Positions 36,410-45,210 of a stretch of DNA of 64,000 bases are shown in pieces (within the stretch, counting starts at the first letter, position 1; the number at the start of each line of letters is the position of its first letter). The position numbers were made by a program, and so were the translations under genes. This DNA comes from Streptomyces sp. NBC_00162 (GTDB lineage Bacteria > Actinomycetota > Actinomycetes > Streptomycetales > Streptomycetaceae). Under the pieces are notes generated by a model, which saw nothing but the letters and a program-made list of their open reading frames with translations, had not been told where the DNA came from and did no database searches. The DNA is taken from positions 3,968,001 to 4,032,000 of the forward strand of contig NZ_CP102509.1 in NCBI RefSeq assembly GCF_024611995.1, read 5' to 3'.

Positions 36410-36859
36410 ATGACCGCCGCCACTGAAGAATCGCTCCTGCTCCCGGTCCCCGACGAGGACGGCGCCCCCTTCTGGGAGTACGCCGCCCGGGGCGAACTCC
36501 GCGTCCAGGCCTGCACGGCGTGCGGCAGACTCCGCTTCCCGCCGCGCCCCTGCTGCCCGCACTGCCACTCCTTCGACTCCGAGTGGCGCCTGATGAGCGG
36601 CCGCGGCCGCATCTGGTCCTACGTCCAGCCGCATCCGCCGCTGCTGCCCGCGTACGCCGCGCAGGCCCCGTACAACGTGATCCTCGTGGAGCTCGCCGAC
36701 GCCCCGCACATCCGGCTCGCCGGAAACCTGGTGACCTCGGCCGACGCCCCGCTGAACTCGATGGACCCGGCCCGGCTGCGCATCGGGGCGCGGGTGCAGG
36801 TGGTGTTCACCGAGACGGGCGGGGTCGCGGTGCCGCGCTGGGTACTGGAGAAGTCATGA
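36410..36859 (+). CDS. Zinc-ribbon/OB-fold DUF35 protein, partner of the thiolase
   Basis: The 149-aa protein has an N-terminal helix, a rubredoxin-like zinc ribbon (CTACGRLRFPPRPCCPHC, two CxxC pairs) and a C-terminal OB fold. DUF35 proteins such as ChsH2 bind acyl-CoA and pair with Ltp aldolases or with MaoC-like hydratases. It follows the thiolase stop by two bases and overlaps the enoyl-CoA hydratase by four (ATGA), so the three form one translational unit. Confidence 0.88.
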   Translation: MTAATEESLLLPVPDEDGAPFWEYAARGELRVQACTACGRLRFPPRPCCPHCHSFDSEWRLMSGRGRIWSYVQPHPPLLPAYAAQAPYNVILVELADAPHIRLAGNLVTSADAPLNSMDPARLRIGARVQVVFTETGGVAVPRWVLEKS

Positions 36860-37632
36860 CGCTGCGGGTGGAGCGGGACAAGGCGACCGGGGTCGCGGTC
36901 GTCACCCTGGACCGGGAGCGCAGGCACAACGCCATCGACCTGGAGACGGCGGCCGAACTGGCCGCCGTGTGGCGGGATTTCCGGTTCGAGGACGAGGTGC
37001 GGGCGGTGGTGCTGACGGGCGCCGGGACGGCCGCCTTCTGCACGGGCATCGACCGGGGGGTGGAGGTGCCGCAGCCGGGCTCCCCGTACTCGGCCGACGA
37101 TCCGCTGGTCTCCATCGGCCCGAAGGCGAACGACCTGTGGAAGCCGGTGATCGCCGCCGTCAACGGCATGGCGTGCGGCGGGGCCTTCTACCTGCTGGGC
37201 GAGGCCGAGTTCATCGTCTCCTCGTCGACCGCCACCTACTTCGACCCGCACACCGCCTACGGGATGGTCAGCGCCTACGAGGCCGTCTACATGGCGCAGC
37301 GGATGCCGTTCGGGGAGGCCGCCCGGATGTCGCTGATGGGCACGGCGGAACGGCTCTCCGCGCGGCGGGCGTACGAGATCGGCCTGGTGTCCGAGCTGGC
37401 CGGGCCCGGGGAGCTGCTCGAGGCGGCCCTGCGCGCGGCCGGGACCCTGGCCGGCTTCCCGACGGAGGCCGTGCAGGGCACCGTACGGGCCCTGTGGTCC
37501 GCGAAGCAGGCGGCGCTCCAGCAGGCGCTGGCCCAGGCACCGGCGCTGATCGCGCTCGGCAACCTGGCCCCGGAGCGGCAGGCGGAGCTGTTCGCCGGCC
37601 GCCGCGAGCAGCCGGAGCCCAGGATCCGCTGA
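36856..37632 (+). CDS. Enoyl-CoA hydratase/isomerase family protein
   Basis: The 258-aa crotonase-fold protein shows VVLTGAGTAAFCTGID and AAVNGMACGGAFYLLGEAEFIV, which form the oxyanion hole. The usual acidic residues of hydratases are not obvious (GMVSAYEAVYMAQRMPF), so it may be an isomerase, lyase or other crotonase-type enzyme. ATG 36856 overlaps the DUF35 stop by four bases. It is the last gene of the operon and is followed convergently by a secreted-protein gene. Confidence 0.86.
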   Translation: MTLRVERDKATGVAVVTLDRERRHNAIDLETAAELAAVWRDFRFEDEVRAVVLTGAGTAAFCTGIDRGVEVPQPGSPYSADDPLVSIGPKANDLWKPVIAAVNGMACGGAFYLLGEAEFIVSSSTATYFDPHTAYGMVSAYEAVYMAQRMPFGEAARMSLMGTAERLSARRAYEIGLVSELAGPGELLEAALRAAGTLAGFPTEAVQGTVRALWSAKQAALQQALAQAPALIALGNLAPERQAELFAGRREQPEPRIR

Positions 37633-37647
37633 CGCCCGTCCTGGCTC

Positions 37648-38133
37648 CTAGTCGATCCGGCCGACCACGCAGCTCTGCACCTCGGCGGCCTTGTCGACCT
37701 GCACCATCGACACCGTGACGGTCCGCGTCTCCTTGCCCTTGAGGGTGATCCGGACGGAGTTGCGGTCGACGGCGCCGTTCGCGCCCTGGAAGGTCAGCGG
37801 CACGTCCACGGTGCGCTCCGCCGACACGTCGGAGGTGACCTTGAGGACGGCCTCCTTCTTGCCGGGGCCCGCGCAGGTGACGACGACGGCGTGCGCGGGC
37901 GGGGAGGTCTTGCTCGGCGACGGAGTGGCGCTGCTGCCGCTGTTGCCGCTGCTGTGGCTCTTCTTCTTGTTCTTGCTCTTGGAGCTGGAGCAGCCGCCTC
38001 CGCTGCTGCTGCTCTTGCTCTTGCTCTTTCCGCTGCTGCTCCCGCTGCTCCCGCCGCTGGACGAGAACCCGGTCAGTGCGAACACCACGGTCACCAGCAC
38101 CGCGGTCAATCTGATGTGACGCCCAGCCACCAT
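37648..38133 (-). CDS. Secreted low-complexity Ser/Lys-linker protein
   Basis: The 161-aa protein has a signal peptide or N-anchor (IRLTAVLVTVVFALTGFSS), 55 residues of Ser/Gly/Lys repeats including KNKKK, then an 80-residue beta-rich domain (VVVTCAGPGKKEAVLKVTSDVS ... VQSCVVGRID) with two cysteines that could pair. There is no lipobox cysteine. Function unknown; the layout fits a wall-associated binding protein. Confidence 0.65.
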   Translation of the reverse strand: MVAGRHIRLTAVLVTVVFALTGFSSSGGSSGSSSGKSKSKSSSSGGGCSSSKSKNKKKSHSSGNSGSSATPSPSKTSPPAHAVVVTCAGPGKKEAVLKVTSDVSAERTVDVPLTFQGANGAVDRNSVRITLKGKETRTVTVSMVQVDKAAEVQSCVVGRID

Positions 38134-38210
38134 GACCCGACCCCTCCCCGTTGGACAGACGGCGGGTCACGCTACCAGGCACCGGTTCGGCACAGGCCTG
38201 AAACGGCGGC

Positions 38211-38240
38211 GGCCCCGGCCCCCGGGAGGGGGCGGGGCCG
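38211..38240 (-). terminator. GC hairpin after the cyclophilin gene
   Basis: GGCCCCGGCCCCC and GGGGGCGGGGCC pair with a one-base bulge around a GGGA loop. It lies 26 bases beyond the cyclophilin stop. Confidence 0.6.
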
Positions 38241-38265
38241 ACCGGCCGTACAGGCGGGGTGGTGA

Positions 38266-38772
38266 TCAGGCGGCGTCGACGACGCCCGAGGCCGCGATCT
38301 CGACCTTGGCCTTGGGGGCGCCGGACTGGGAGCCCAGGCCCTCGATCTGGTCGACCAGCTCCTTGCCCTCGACGACCTCGCCGAAGACGACGTGCTTGCC
38401 GTCGAGCCAGGTGGTGACGACGGTGGTGATGAAGAACTGCGAGCCGTTGGTGTTGCGGCCGGCGTTCGCCATCGACAGCAGGTACGGGCGGTCGTGCTTC
38501 AGCTCGAAGTTCTCGTCGGCGAACTTCTCGCCGTAGATGCTCTTGCCACCGGTGCCGTTGTGGTTGGTGAAGTCACCGCCCTGCAGCATGAACTGCGGGA
38601 TGATGCGGTGGAAGCCGGAGCCCGCGTAGCCGTAGCCGTTCTGGCCGGTGGCCAGCTCGCGGAAGTTCTTCGCGGTGTTCGGGACGACCTTGTCGAACAG
38701 CTCGAAGACGATGCGGCCCGCGGGCTTGTCGTTGATGTTGATGTCGAAGTAGACGTTGCTCATGGGGTCCAT
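38266..38772 (-). CDS. Cyclophilin-type peptidyl-prolyl cis-trans isomerase
   Basis: This 168-aa cytoplasmic cyclophilin has the active-site set [16 protein letters not shown] (Arg and Phe), NGSQFFITT and the [13 protein letters not shown] loop containing the usual Trp of cyclosporin-sensitive enzymes. ATG 38772 has GGGAG seven bases upstream; ATG 38763 is an alternative. It is a housekeeping folding catalyst and the gene stands apart from the catabolic clusters around it. Confidence 0.92.
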   Translation of the reverse strand: MDPMSNVYFDININDKPAGRIVFELFDKVVPNTAKNFRELATGQNGYGYAGSGFHRIIPQFMLQGGDFTNHNGTGGKSIYGEKFADENFELKHDRPYLLSMANAGRNTNGSQFFITTVVTTWLDGKHVVFGEVVEGKELVDQIEGLGSQSGAPKAKVEIAASGVVDAA

Positions 38773-38819
38773 CCTGTCACTCCCGGTGCGTTCCGCTAGC
38801 GGGAGGGGGCCGAGTCGCC

Positions 38820-41219
38820 TCAGCCACTCGTACGGGTGCCGGTGCCCTTCGCCGCGTCCAGGGCGTATACGCAGCGGTCCTTGCTGCACGCGTAGACCAC
38901 GCCCGCCTCCGCCACCGGGGCGCCCGTGATCTCGCCGCCTGTAGCCAGCTTCCAGCGCAGCTGGCCGCCGGCCGCGTCCAGCGTGTACAGGCAGTGGTCG
39001 GCCGAGCCGAAGTGCACCCGGCCGTCGGCGACCGCCGGGAGGCCGGTGATCTCGCCGCCCGCCGCGAACCGCCACTTCGGGGTGCCGGTGACCGCGTCGA
39101 GCGTGTACAGCGCGCTTCCCGCGCCCAGGTGGACGTTGCCGTTCGCGACCAGCACCGGGTCCGGGGACGTGCGCCCCTCGGTCGCGATCCGCCAGCGGTC
39201 CTGGCCGGTGGCCGCGTCCAGGGCGTAGACGGTGCCCAGGTAGTCGGCGAGGTAGACCCCGCCGCCGGTGACCGCGGCGCCCGGCGCGAAGGCCGGGGGC
39301 GCCAGGAAGACCGCGGGGGCCTCGAAGTGCCAGCGGACCCGGCCCGAGGCCCGGTCCACGGACAGCACGCGGGTGCCGGCCGCGACGTAGACGTTGCCGT
39401 CGGGGGCCGGGGTGACCCGTACGGGGACGTTCCCGCAGGAGCCCGCGTCGCCGACCGGGTAGGACCAGGACTCGCGGCCGCTGCGGGCGTCGAGCGCGCG
39501 CAGCCGGGCGTCCTGCCACACGTACACCGTGCCGTCGTGGAGGACGGGGGCCGCCTCCGGGGTCTCGAAGTCGGTCTGCGCGCCGGTCAGCTCCCACAGC
39601 TTCTGGCCGTTGGACGCCTCCCAGCCCTGTACGCCGCCCCCGCGGGTGGCGGTGACGACCGTGCCGCGGTCCGCGCGCAGGGCGTACACCCAGGCGTCGG
39701 CGGACACCCGCCACCGCTCGGAGCCGTCGGAGGCGTCGAGCGCGAAGAGGGAGGGGCCGTCGGAGGCGTGGATGCGGCCGTCCGCGACGGCCATGGACCA
39801 GGCGACGTCGCGGGTCTTGAACTGGCGGCGGCCGCTGGCCACGTCCAGGGCGTGCACCTCGAAGGAGGTGACGTAGAGCAGGTCACCGGCGACGGTGGGG
39901 GTGCCCCAGACCTCGTTGGACATGCGGAAGCGCCACGGGCGCCAGCGGCCGCTGTCCGGGGCCGGGCCGGGGGCCGGTACGGACGCCACGGACGCGGGGG
40001 CGGCCGCCGAGCCGCCCGGCGGGCGGATCCAGCCGGTCGCCGAGTCGGCGGCGGCGTGCGCGGCGGGCGCCGAGGCGCTCGCGCGCGGGCCGGGCCCGAT
40101 CGGCACCGGGGAGCCGGCCAGCAGGACGGGCTCGCCCGAGGGCGCCGGGGACATCGGCGGGTGGTGCGGGCGCTGCGGAACGGCTTGTCCGGTGCGCGGG
40201 TCCACCCACGACTCGGCGCCGCGCTGGCGGCGGTGCGTGGCGGGGCCGGAGATCGGCCCCCTGGATCCGGCTCCGCCGTCCCGGCCGGGGCCGGGCGCGG
40301 GCACCGGCACGGCGGCGGGAGGCGTACGGTTGCCCGCCCGCCGGGCCTCGATCATCGCGACGGCCCGCCCGGGCAGCCACGCCGAGGCGGTCCCGCTCTC
40401 GTCGTCGCCCTCGAAGAGGTGCGGGGCGAGCTGCGCCTGGAGGTCGGCCGGGGTCGGCCGCAAGGTGGCGTCCATCTGCATGCAGGACTCGATGAGCGGC
40501 CGCAGCTCGGCGGGCAGGCCCTCCAGGTTGGGGCCCTCGCGCAGCAGCATGAAGACCGTCTCCACGGGGTTGGCCCCGTGGTACGGCGGATGGCCGGTCG
40601 CGGCGAAGACGAGCGTGGAGCCGAGCGAGAAGACGTCGCTGGCGCCCTTGACGCTGCGCGAGTCCTTGGCCTGCTCGGGCGACATGTAGGCGGGGGTGCC
40701 GACGGCGACGTTCGTCATGGTCAGGCGGGTGTTGGAGACCCCGCTCGCGATGCCGAAGTCGATCACCCGCGGTCCGTCCTCGACGACGAGGACGTTGGAG
40801 GGCTTCAGGTCGCGGTGGACCAGGCCGGCGCCGTGGATGGACTGCAGCGCCTCGGCGATGCCCGCCGCGAGCCACCGTACGGCCTGGGCGGGCATGGGCC
40901 CGCACTCGTTGACGATCTCCTCCAGGGAGGGCGCCGGCACGTAGGCGGTGGCCAGCCACGGCACGGCGGCGCGCGGATCCGCGTCGACCACGGCCGCGGT
41001 GTAGAAGCCGGACACGGCACGCGCCGCCTCCACCTCGCGGGTGAAGCGGACCCGGAACAGCTGGTCCTCGGCGAGCTCGGTGCGCACCGTCTTGATCGCG
41101 ACCCGCCGTCCGGACGCGGACCGCGCGAGATAGACCAGCCCCATGCCGCCGGCGCCGAGCCGTCCCAGCACCTCGAAGGGGCCGATCCGTCTCGGGTCGT
41201 GCTGCGTCAGCTGCTCCAC
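38820..41219 (-). CDS. Ser/Thr kinase fused to a PQQ-type beta-propeller
   Basis: The 799-aa protein has a Hanks kinase domain at about residues 12-275 ([47 protein letters not shown]), a Pro/Ala-rich linker of about 150 residues and a C-terminal propeller of seven or eight PQQ/WD-like blades, each with W-x-x-x-T/A-G and Y-x-L-D-A-x-x-G. There is no clear membrane segment, so the propeller is likely a cytoplasmic interaction or sensing domain. GTG 41219 has GGAGG at six bases and is chosen over GTGs at 41222 and 41234. Confidence 0.88.
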   Translation of the reverse strand: MEQLTQHDPRRIGPFEVLGRLGAGGMGLVYLARSASGRRVAIKTVRTELAEDQLFRVRFTREVEAARAVSGFYTAAVVDADPRAAVPWLATAYVPAPSLEEIVNECGPMPAQAVRWLAAGIAEALQSIHGAGLVHRDLKPSNVLVVEDGPRVIDFGIASGVSNTRLTMTNVAVGTPAYMSPEQAKDSRSVKGASDVFSLGSTLVFAATGHPPYHGANPVETVFMLLREGPNLEGLPAELRPLIESCMQMDATLRPTPADLQAQLAPHLFEGDDESGTASAWLPGRAVAMIEARRAGNRTPPAAVPVPAPGPGRDGGAGSRGPISGPATHRRQRGAESWVDPRTGQAVPQRPHHPPMSPAPSGEPVLLAGSPVPIGPGPRASASAPAAHAAADSATGWIRPPGGSAAAPASVASVPAPGPAPDSGRWRPWRFRMSNEVWGTPTVAGDLLYVTSFEVHALDVASGRRQFKTRDVAWSMAVADGRIHASDGPSLFALDASDGSERWRVSADAWVYALRADRGTVVTATRGGGVQGWEASNGQKLWELTGAQTDFETPEAAPVLHDGTVYVWQDARLRALDARSGRESWSYPVGDAGSCGNVPVRVTPAPDGNVYVAAGTRVLSVDRASGRVRWHFEAPAVFLAPPAFAPGAAVTGGGVYLADYLGTVYALDAATGQDRWRIATEGRTSPDPVLVANGNVHLGAGSALYTLDAVTGTPKWRFAAGGEITGLPAVADGRVHFGSADHCLYTLDAAGGQLRWKLATGGEITGAPVAEAGVVYACSKDRCVYALDAAKGTGTRTSG

Positions 41220-41433
41220 CACTCGCCTCCACACCTCCCCGTACGGGCCCTCGCCGGGCCCGCTCCTACGAACAGCACGCCGGCTGCACGCGCGCGGGTA
41301 CGGGGCCCTGGTCCTGCCCCGTGCCGTCCCGTGCAGCGTCTCACCCCCGGGCGCGGCCCGGGTCGTGCAACCCCGATTCTGTCAGGCCCGCGCCCGGTCC
41401 GGCCCCGGCACGGCGGACGGCCGCGGCGGGGTC

Positions 41434-41543
41434 TTGGATCCGTTGTGGATCCGTTGTGGATCCGCTGTGGGATCCGTCTCGGATTCGTCGTGGGGTTCGT
41501 CGCGGAACCGTCGCGGATTCGTCGTGGGGTCCGTCGTGGATCC
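41434..41543. repeat. Array of about ten 11-12-bp degenerate repeats
   Basis: Units related to TCGTGGATCCG repeat without gaps, beginning with TTGTGGATCCG copies and drifting to TCGTGGGGTTCG and TCGCGGATTCG. The array abuts the stop codon of the VOC gene and fills the gap towards the kinase promoter. The rest of 41220-41433 shows nothing recognisable. Confidence 0.7.
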
Positions 41544-42338
41544 TCAGGCCTCCGGCTTGGTCCGGGGCTCCGACAGCAGCCCGAAGACCGCCCCCTGATT
41601 GTCGGCGACGACCGCGATCCTTCCGTACGGGGTGTCGAAGGGATCCGCGGTGACCCGGCCGCCGAGCCGCTGCACCATGGCGACGGACTGGTCGCAGTCC
41701 GGCACGGCGAAGTAGGCGAGGAAGTGCGCGGGCATGATCTCCGGGAAGGCGTCGGTGATCAGACTGCGGCCCATGACGGCGGTGTCGGTGCCGGGCGCGC
41801 TGCCGGGCGGGGACCAGACGCGGTACTCGACGCCCGCGTCGTCCTGGTCCTGCGGGACGTAGCCGAAGACCTTGGCGTAGAAGACGTCCACGGCGTCGCG
41901 GGCCCGGGTGTAGACCTCGGTCCAGCAGTACGTGTAAGGCTCCATCTGGGCCTCGAAGCCGTGGTGGGTGCCGGGCTGCCAGAGGCCGAAGACGGCTCCG
42001 CCGGGGTCGGCGGCCATCGCGGCGGTCCCGTACGGGCCGACCGGCATCGGGTCCATGACCATCTGGCCGCCGGCGGCGCGGATGCGCTGGGCACAGGCGT
42101 AGGCGTCGGTGGTGTAGAGGTAGATCCCCCATACGGTGGGCATCCGGCCGTCGGGCTTGGGGGCGAGGGCGGCGACGTTGCGGCCGCGGCTGTAGGCCTG
42201 GGTGTAGTGGCCGTACTCGGCGCCCGCACTGTCCGCGAAGGTCCACCCGAAGAGCTCACCGTAGAAGCGCTTGCCCGCCTCGACGTCCGGAAGCGAGGCG
42301 TCCACCCAGCAGGGTGCGCCTTCCGCGAATGCGGCCAT
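41544..42338 (-). CDS. Two-domain VOC (glyoxalase-fold) protein, first copy
   Basis: The 264-aa protein consists of two VOC domains (about 8-125 and 135-258), each with betaalphabetabetabeta layout: WVDASLPDVEAGKRFYGELFGW and CWTEVYTRARDAVDVFYAKVFGY. Metal ligands of true glyoxalases are not obvious. A close relative is encoded at 54670. Streptomyces use such proteins in drug binding, ring cleavage or unknown roles. ATG 42338 gives the family-length product. Confidence 0.83.
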   Translation of the reverse strand: MAAFAEGAPCWVDASLPDVEAGKRFYGELFGWTFADSAGAEYGHYTQAYSRGRNVAALAPKPDGRMPTVWGIYLYTTDAYACAQRIRAAGGQMVMDPMPVGPYGTAAMAADPGGAVFGLWQPGTHHGFEAQMEPYTYCWTEVYTRARDAVDVFYAKVFGYVPQDQDDAGVEYRVWSPPGSAPGTDTAVMGRSLITDAFPEIMPAHFLAYFAVPDCDQSVAMVQRLGGRVTADPFDTPYGRIAVVADNQGAVFGLLSEPRTKPEA

Positions 42339-42643
42339 GAGCCCGGTTCCTTCCGTTGTGCGGGGATGTGTACCGTCCCACCTCTCCCCACGTCTCCCAC
42401 CTCTCCCAGCCATGGTCCGCCCGAAAACTTGTCCACAGCCTGTTGATAAGACTATTCGGGGGAAACGCTGAGGAAGCGGGCGGCACGCCCGGACGGCACA
42501 TCCCGGTGGTTCCGGGGCCGGGATTCGGCCGGATTCCGCTCCCACCGCCGCACAGGACCGGCTTCCGCCCAGGCCAGGGACCCCGTAACCCCATTTGCAG
42601 GCGGCCGAATAGCGCGCCGATCACCCCTCGGTAAGCTGACGGC
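42339..42643. other. VOC-TetR intergenic region with a DnaA-box-like sequence
   Basis: No gene is seen in these 305 bases. TTGTCCACA at 42429-42437 matches the preferred Streptomyces DnaA box, but stands alone. TAAGCT at 42632-42637 looks like a -10 hexamer ending six bases before the TetR ATG, implying leaderless transcription. Confidence 0.55.
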
Positions 42644-43291
42644 ATGACAGGACAAGTACGCACCGTCGACGGGCGTGTCGCCGGCCGGCGCGGCCAGGCG
42701 ACGCGGCAGAAGCTGCTCGACTGCCTCAGCGAGATGCTCAGCTCCTCGCCGTACCGCGACGTCAAGGTGATCGACGTCGCGCGCAAGGCCGGCACCTCCC
42801 CCGCGACCTTCTACCAGTACTTCCCGGACGTCGAAGGCGCCGTCCTGGAGATCGCCGAGGAAATGGCCACCGAGGGCGCGCAGTTGACGCAGCTCGTCGA
42901 GGGCCGCACCTGGGTCGGCAAGTCCGGCTGGGCCGCCGCCGAGGAACTCGTCGAAGGCTTCCTGGACTTCTGGCGGCGCAACGACGCGATCCTGCGGGTC
43001 GTCGACCTCGGCGCGGCCGAGGGCGACAAGCGGTTCTACAAGATCCGCATGAAGATCCTGAACTCGGTCACCAACTCCCTCACGGAGTCGATGAAGGATC
43101 TCCAGGCCAAGGGCAAGGTCGACAAGGACGTCAGCCCCGCGGCGATGGCCGGTTCGCTGGTCGCGATGCTGGCCGCGGTCGCCTCGCACCAGAAGGGGTT
43201 CCAGACCTGGGGCGTCAAGCAGGCCGAGCTCAAGCCGAATCTGGCGCTGCTCGTCCACCTCGGCATCACGGGCAAGAAGCCGACCAAGTGA
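42644..43291 (+). CDS. TetR-family transcriptional regulator, candidate repressor of the catabolic regulon
   Basis: The 215-aa protein has an N-terminal TetR helix-turn-helix (about residues 18-62: RQKLLDCLSEMLSSSPYRDVKVIDVARKAGTSPATFYQYF) and an all-helical ligand domain ending with basic residues. Its gene is probably leaderless. It is the only TetR gene in the window and lies between regulon members, and TetR proteins typically bind short palindromes like TGACG-N3-CGTCA. Its own start overlaps a half-conserved TGACGGCATGACA. Control of the nine operators is inference. Confidence 0.9.
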   Translation: MTGQVRTVDGRVAGRRGQATRQKLLDCLSEMLSSSPYRDVKVIDVARKAGTSPATFYQYFPDVEGAVLEIAEEMATEGAQLTQLVEGRTWVGKSGWAAAEELVEGFLDFWRRNDAILRVVDLGAAEGDKRFYKIRMKILNSVTNSLTESMKDLQAKGKVDKDVSPAAMAGSLVAMLAAVASHQKGFQTWGVKQAELKPNLALLVHLGITGKKPTK

Positions 43292-43292
43292 C

Positions 43293-43316
43293 GGCGGGCC
43301 CTGGAGAGGGTCCGCC
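43293..43316. terminator. Hairpin between TetR and the convergent DDN-like gene
   Basis: GGCGGGCCCT (43293-43302) and AGGGTCCGCC (43307-43316) pair with one G-U and a GGAG loop, two bases after the TetR stop. Confidence 0.7.
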
Positions 43317-43368
43317 GCCCGGCACCACCACCGCTACAGCTGTCGAAACCGCTTCCATACGCCTGTGA

Positions 43369-43851
43369 TCAGCGACGCTCCAGGCGGAACAGCCGGATCT
43401 CGCGCTCGATGCGCGCCTGGTACGCCGCGTACGGCGGCCAGAACCTCAGCACCGCCTGCCACGCCGCCGCACGCTCCTCCCCCGCCAGCAGCCGGGCCCG
43501 CACGGCGATGTCCTTGCCTTTCCAACTCACGGACGCGTCCGGGTGCTTGAGCAGGTTCCCGGTCCATGCCGGGTGCCCGGGCCGGCCGAAGTTGGAACCG
43601 ATCAGCAGCCAGCTCGCCCCGCCGTCCTCCGGCATGCAGGCGAGCGGGGTGGTGCGCGGTTCGCCGGTCTTGGCGCCCTTGGCGGTGAGGATCACGCCCG
43701 GCAGCATCTGGGCGCTGAGCATGACCTTGCCGCGGGTCAGTTTGTGCACCGCCTTGTCCATGGCGGGGATGAAGTGCGGTGCGATCTTGGCGAACAGCAT
43801 GGTCGAGGAGACCTTCTGCATCAGCTTGACGCCGGGGGCCACGCGAGCCAT
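43369..43851 (-). CDS. Deazaflavin (F420)-dependent nitroreductase-family protein
   Basis: The 160-aa protein belongs to the DDN/FDOR-B split-barrel family: VILTAKGAKTGEPRTTPLACMPEDGG and WLLIGSNFGRPGHPAWTGNLLKHPDASV are the diagnostic F420-binding stretches. Members use reduced F420 to reduce quinones, enones or nitro compounds. Its ATG overlaps the acyl-CoA dehydrogenase stop by one base, so it is the second gene of that operon and may reduce an unsaturated pathway intermediate. Confidence 0.87.
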   Translation of the reverse strand: MARVAPGVKLMQKVSSTMLFAKIAPHFIPAMDKAVHKLTRGKVMLSAQMLPGVILTAKGAKTGEPRTTPLACMPEDGGASWLLIGSNFGRPGHPAWTGNLLKHPDASVSWKGKDIAVRARLLAGEERAAAWQAVLRFWPPYAAYQARIEREIRLFRLERR

Positions 43852-45065
43852 CAGACGGCCACCTTCTCGGGTGTGGCGGAGGGGGTGAACAGGCCCGCGC
43901 GGTCCGCGGCGTACGCCCGCAGCCGGTGGACCGGGCCGAACAGCAGCTCGTCGGCCGCCGCCCGCTTGAAGTAGAGGTGCGCGTCGTGCTCCCAGGTGAA
44001 GCCGATGCCGCCGTGCAGCTGGATCGCCTCGCCCGCGGTCATCCGCAGGGCCTCCAGGGCCTGGGCGAGGGCGAGGGCGCCCTGCCGCGGGTCCCAGGCG
44101 GCGTAGTAGGCCGCCGAGCGGGCCGCCTCCACCTGTACGTACAGGTCGGCGAGGCGGTGCTTGACCGCCTGGAAGGAGCCGATCGCCCGGCCGAACTGCT
44201 CGCGCCCGCACACGTACTCCACGGTGCGGGAGAGCGCCTGGCCGGCCGCGCCGACCGCCTCGGCGGCGAGCACGGCGGAGGCGGTGCGGCCGGTGGCGGC
44301 GAGGGCTTCGAGTACGCCGGCCTCTTCGCCGGCCTTTTCGCCGGCCTCGTCGCCGCCCAGCAACTCAGCGGGCACGTCCCGTAGCTGGATCCGGGCCTGG
44401 GGCCGCGTCTCGTCCAGGGTGGTCTGCCGTGACCGTACGAGGCCGGGCGCGTCCTCCCGTACGAGGAAGAGGAGCGTACGGCTGCGGGCGAAGCCGCCGG
44501 TGTGCGCGGCGACCAGCAGCAGCGAGGCGCTGTGCCCGTCGAGCACCTGGGCGGCCTCCCCGTACAGCCGCCAGCCGCCCTCCGCTCCGGCGCGGGCCTG
44601 GACCCCGCCCGCGCGCCCGCCGCCGGACCACGGGCCGGCCGCGTTGTCGCCGGTCAGCGCGAGGGCGGTGGCCAGCGCCGGGCCGGGGACGGCGAGGGCG
44701 GCCGTCAGCCCGCCGGCGGCCAGCGGCGGGAGCAGCGCGGAACGCTGGGCGGCGGTGCCGAGGGCGGTGATCAGCGGCACGCACAGCGCGGCGGTGGCGA
44801 GCAGCGGCGAGGGCAGCAGCGCCCGCCCGGTCTCCTCGCAGGCCAGCGCCAGGTCGGCGGAGGTGCAGCCGACGCCGCCGTACTCCTCGGCGACGGCGAG
44901 GCCGGGCAGCCCGAGCCGCTGGGAGAGCTGCTGCCACAGCTCGCGGTCGTATCCGGCGGCGGTACGGACGGCGGCCTTGACCTCGTCGGGACCGCAGCGT
45001 TTGCCCAGGATCTCGCGCAGGGTACGGCGAATCTCGTCCTGCTCCGCGGTGAAGGCGGCATCCAT
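43851..45065 (-). CDS. Acyl-CoA dehydrogenase, first copy
   Basis: The 404-aa flavoprotein oxidises an acyl-CoA to the 2-enoyl-CoA. The fold is shown by LPGLAVAEEYGGVGCTSADLALACEETGRAL, REQFGRAIGSFQAVKHRLADLYV and the C-terminal AIQLHGGIGFTWEHDAHLYFKRA. It is of the type found as one chain of alpha2beta2 acyl-CoA dehydrogenases in steroid degradation; a second ACAD is encoded at 59347. ATG 45065 follows AGGAGGAGCC. Two operators lie in the divergent promoter with the second thiolase-like gene. Confidence 0.88.
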   Translation of the reverse strand: MDAAFTAEQDEIRRTLREILGKRCGPDEVKAAVRTAAGYDRELWQQLSQRLGLPGLAVAEEYGGVGCTSADLALACEETGRALLPSPLLATAALCVPLITALGTAAQRSALLPPLAAGGLTAALAVPGPALATALALTGDNAAGPWSGGGRAGGVQARAGAEGGWRLYGEAAQVLDGHSASLLLVAAHTGGFARSRTLLFLVREDAPGLVRSRQTTLDETRPQARIQLRDVPAELLGGDEAGEKAGEEAGVLEALAATGRTASAVLAAEAVGAAGQALSRTVEYVCGREQFGRAIGSFQAVKHRLADLYVQVEAARSAAYYAAWDPRQGALALAQALEALRMTAGEAIQLHGGIGFTWEHDAHLYFKRAAADELLFGPVHRLRAYAADRAGLFTPSATPEKVAV

Positions 45066-45114
45066 CGTATGGCTCCTCCTGGGGGCACCTCCCAGCGATG
45101 GCCGGGAGGATATC

Positions 45115-45127
45115 TGACGGGGCGTCA
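45115..45127. promoter_or_regulatory. TGACG-N3-CGTCA operator (ACAD side)
   Basis: TGACGGGGCGTCA, a perfect palindrome, is 50 bases upstream of the acyl-CoA dehydrogenase start. Confidence 0.75.
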
Positions 45128-45181
45128 TGTTAGGGCGGGCGGCGGCAGATGCACAGGGGGCGGGCGCGTGGGGCTAGAAAC

Positions 45182-45194
45182 TGACGCAGCGTCA
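45182..45194. promoter_or_regulatory. TGACG-N3-CGTCA operator (thiolase side)
   Basis: TGACGCAGCGTCA is 17 bases before the thiolase-like ATG, directly upstream of a TACCGT -10-like hexamer (45199-45204), where a bound repressor would block RNA polymerase. Confidence 0.78.
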
Positions 45195-45210
45195 GTTGTA
45201 CCGTCCTTCC

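Noticed and set aside
42429..42437. TTGTCCACA DnaA box, with a second at 62402-62410
   Set aside because: Both match the Streptomyces DnaA box, but each is single and one lies inside a coding sequence; no origin-like clustering.
43869..45119. Plus-strand frames antisense to the acyl-CoA dehydrogenase
   Set aside because: Codon bias and motifs support only the minus-strand gene.
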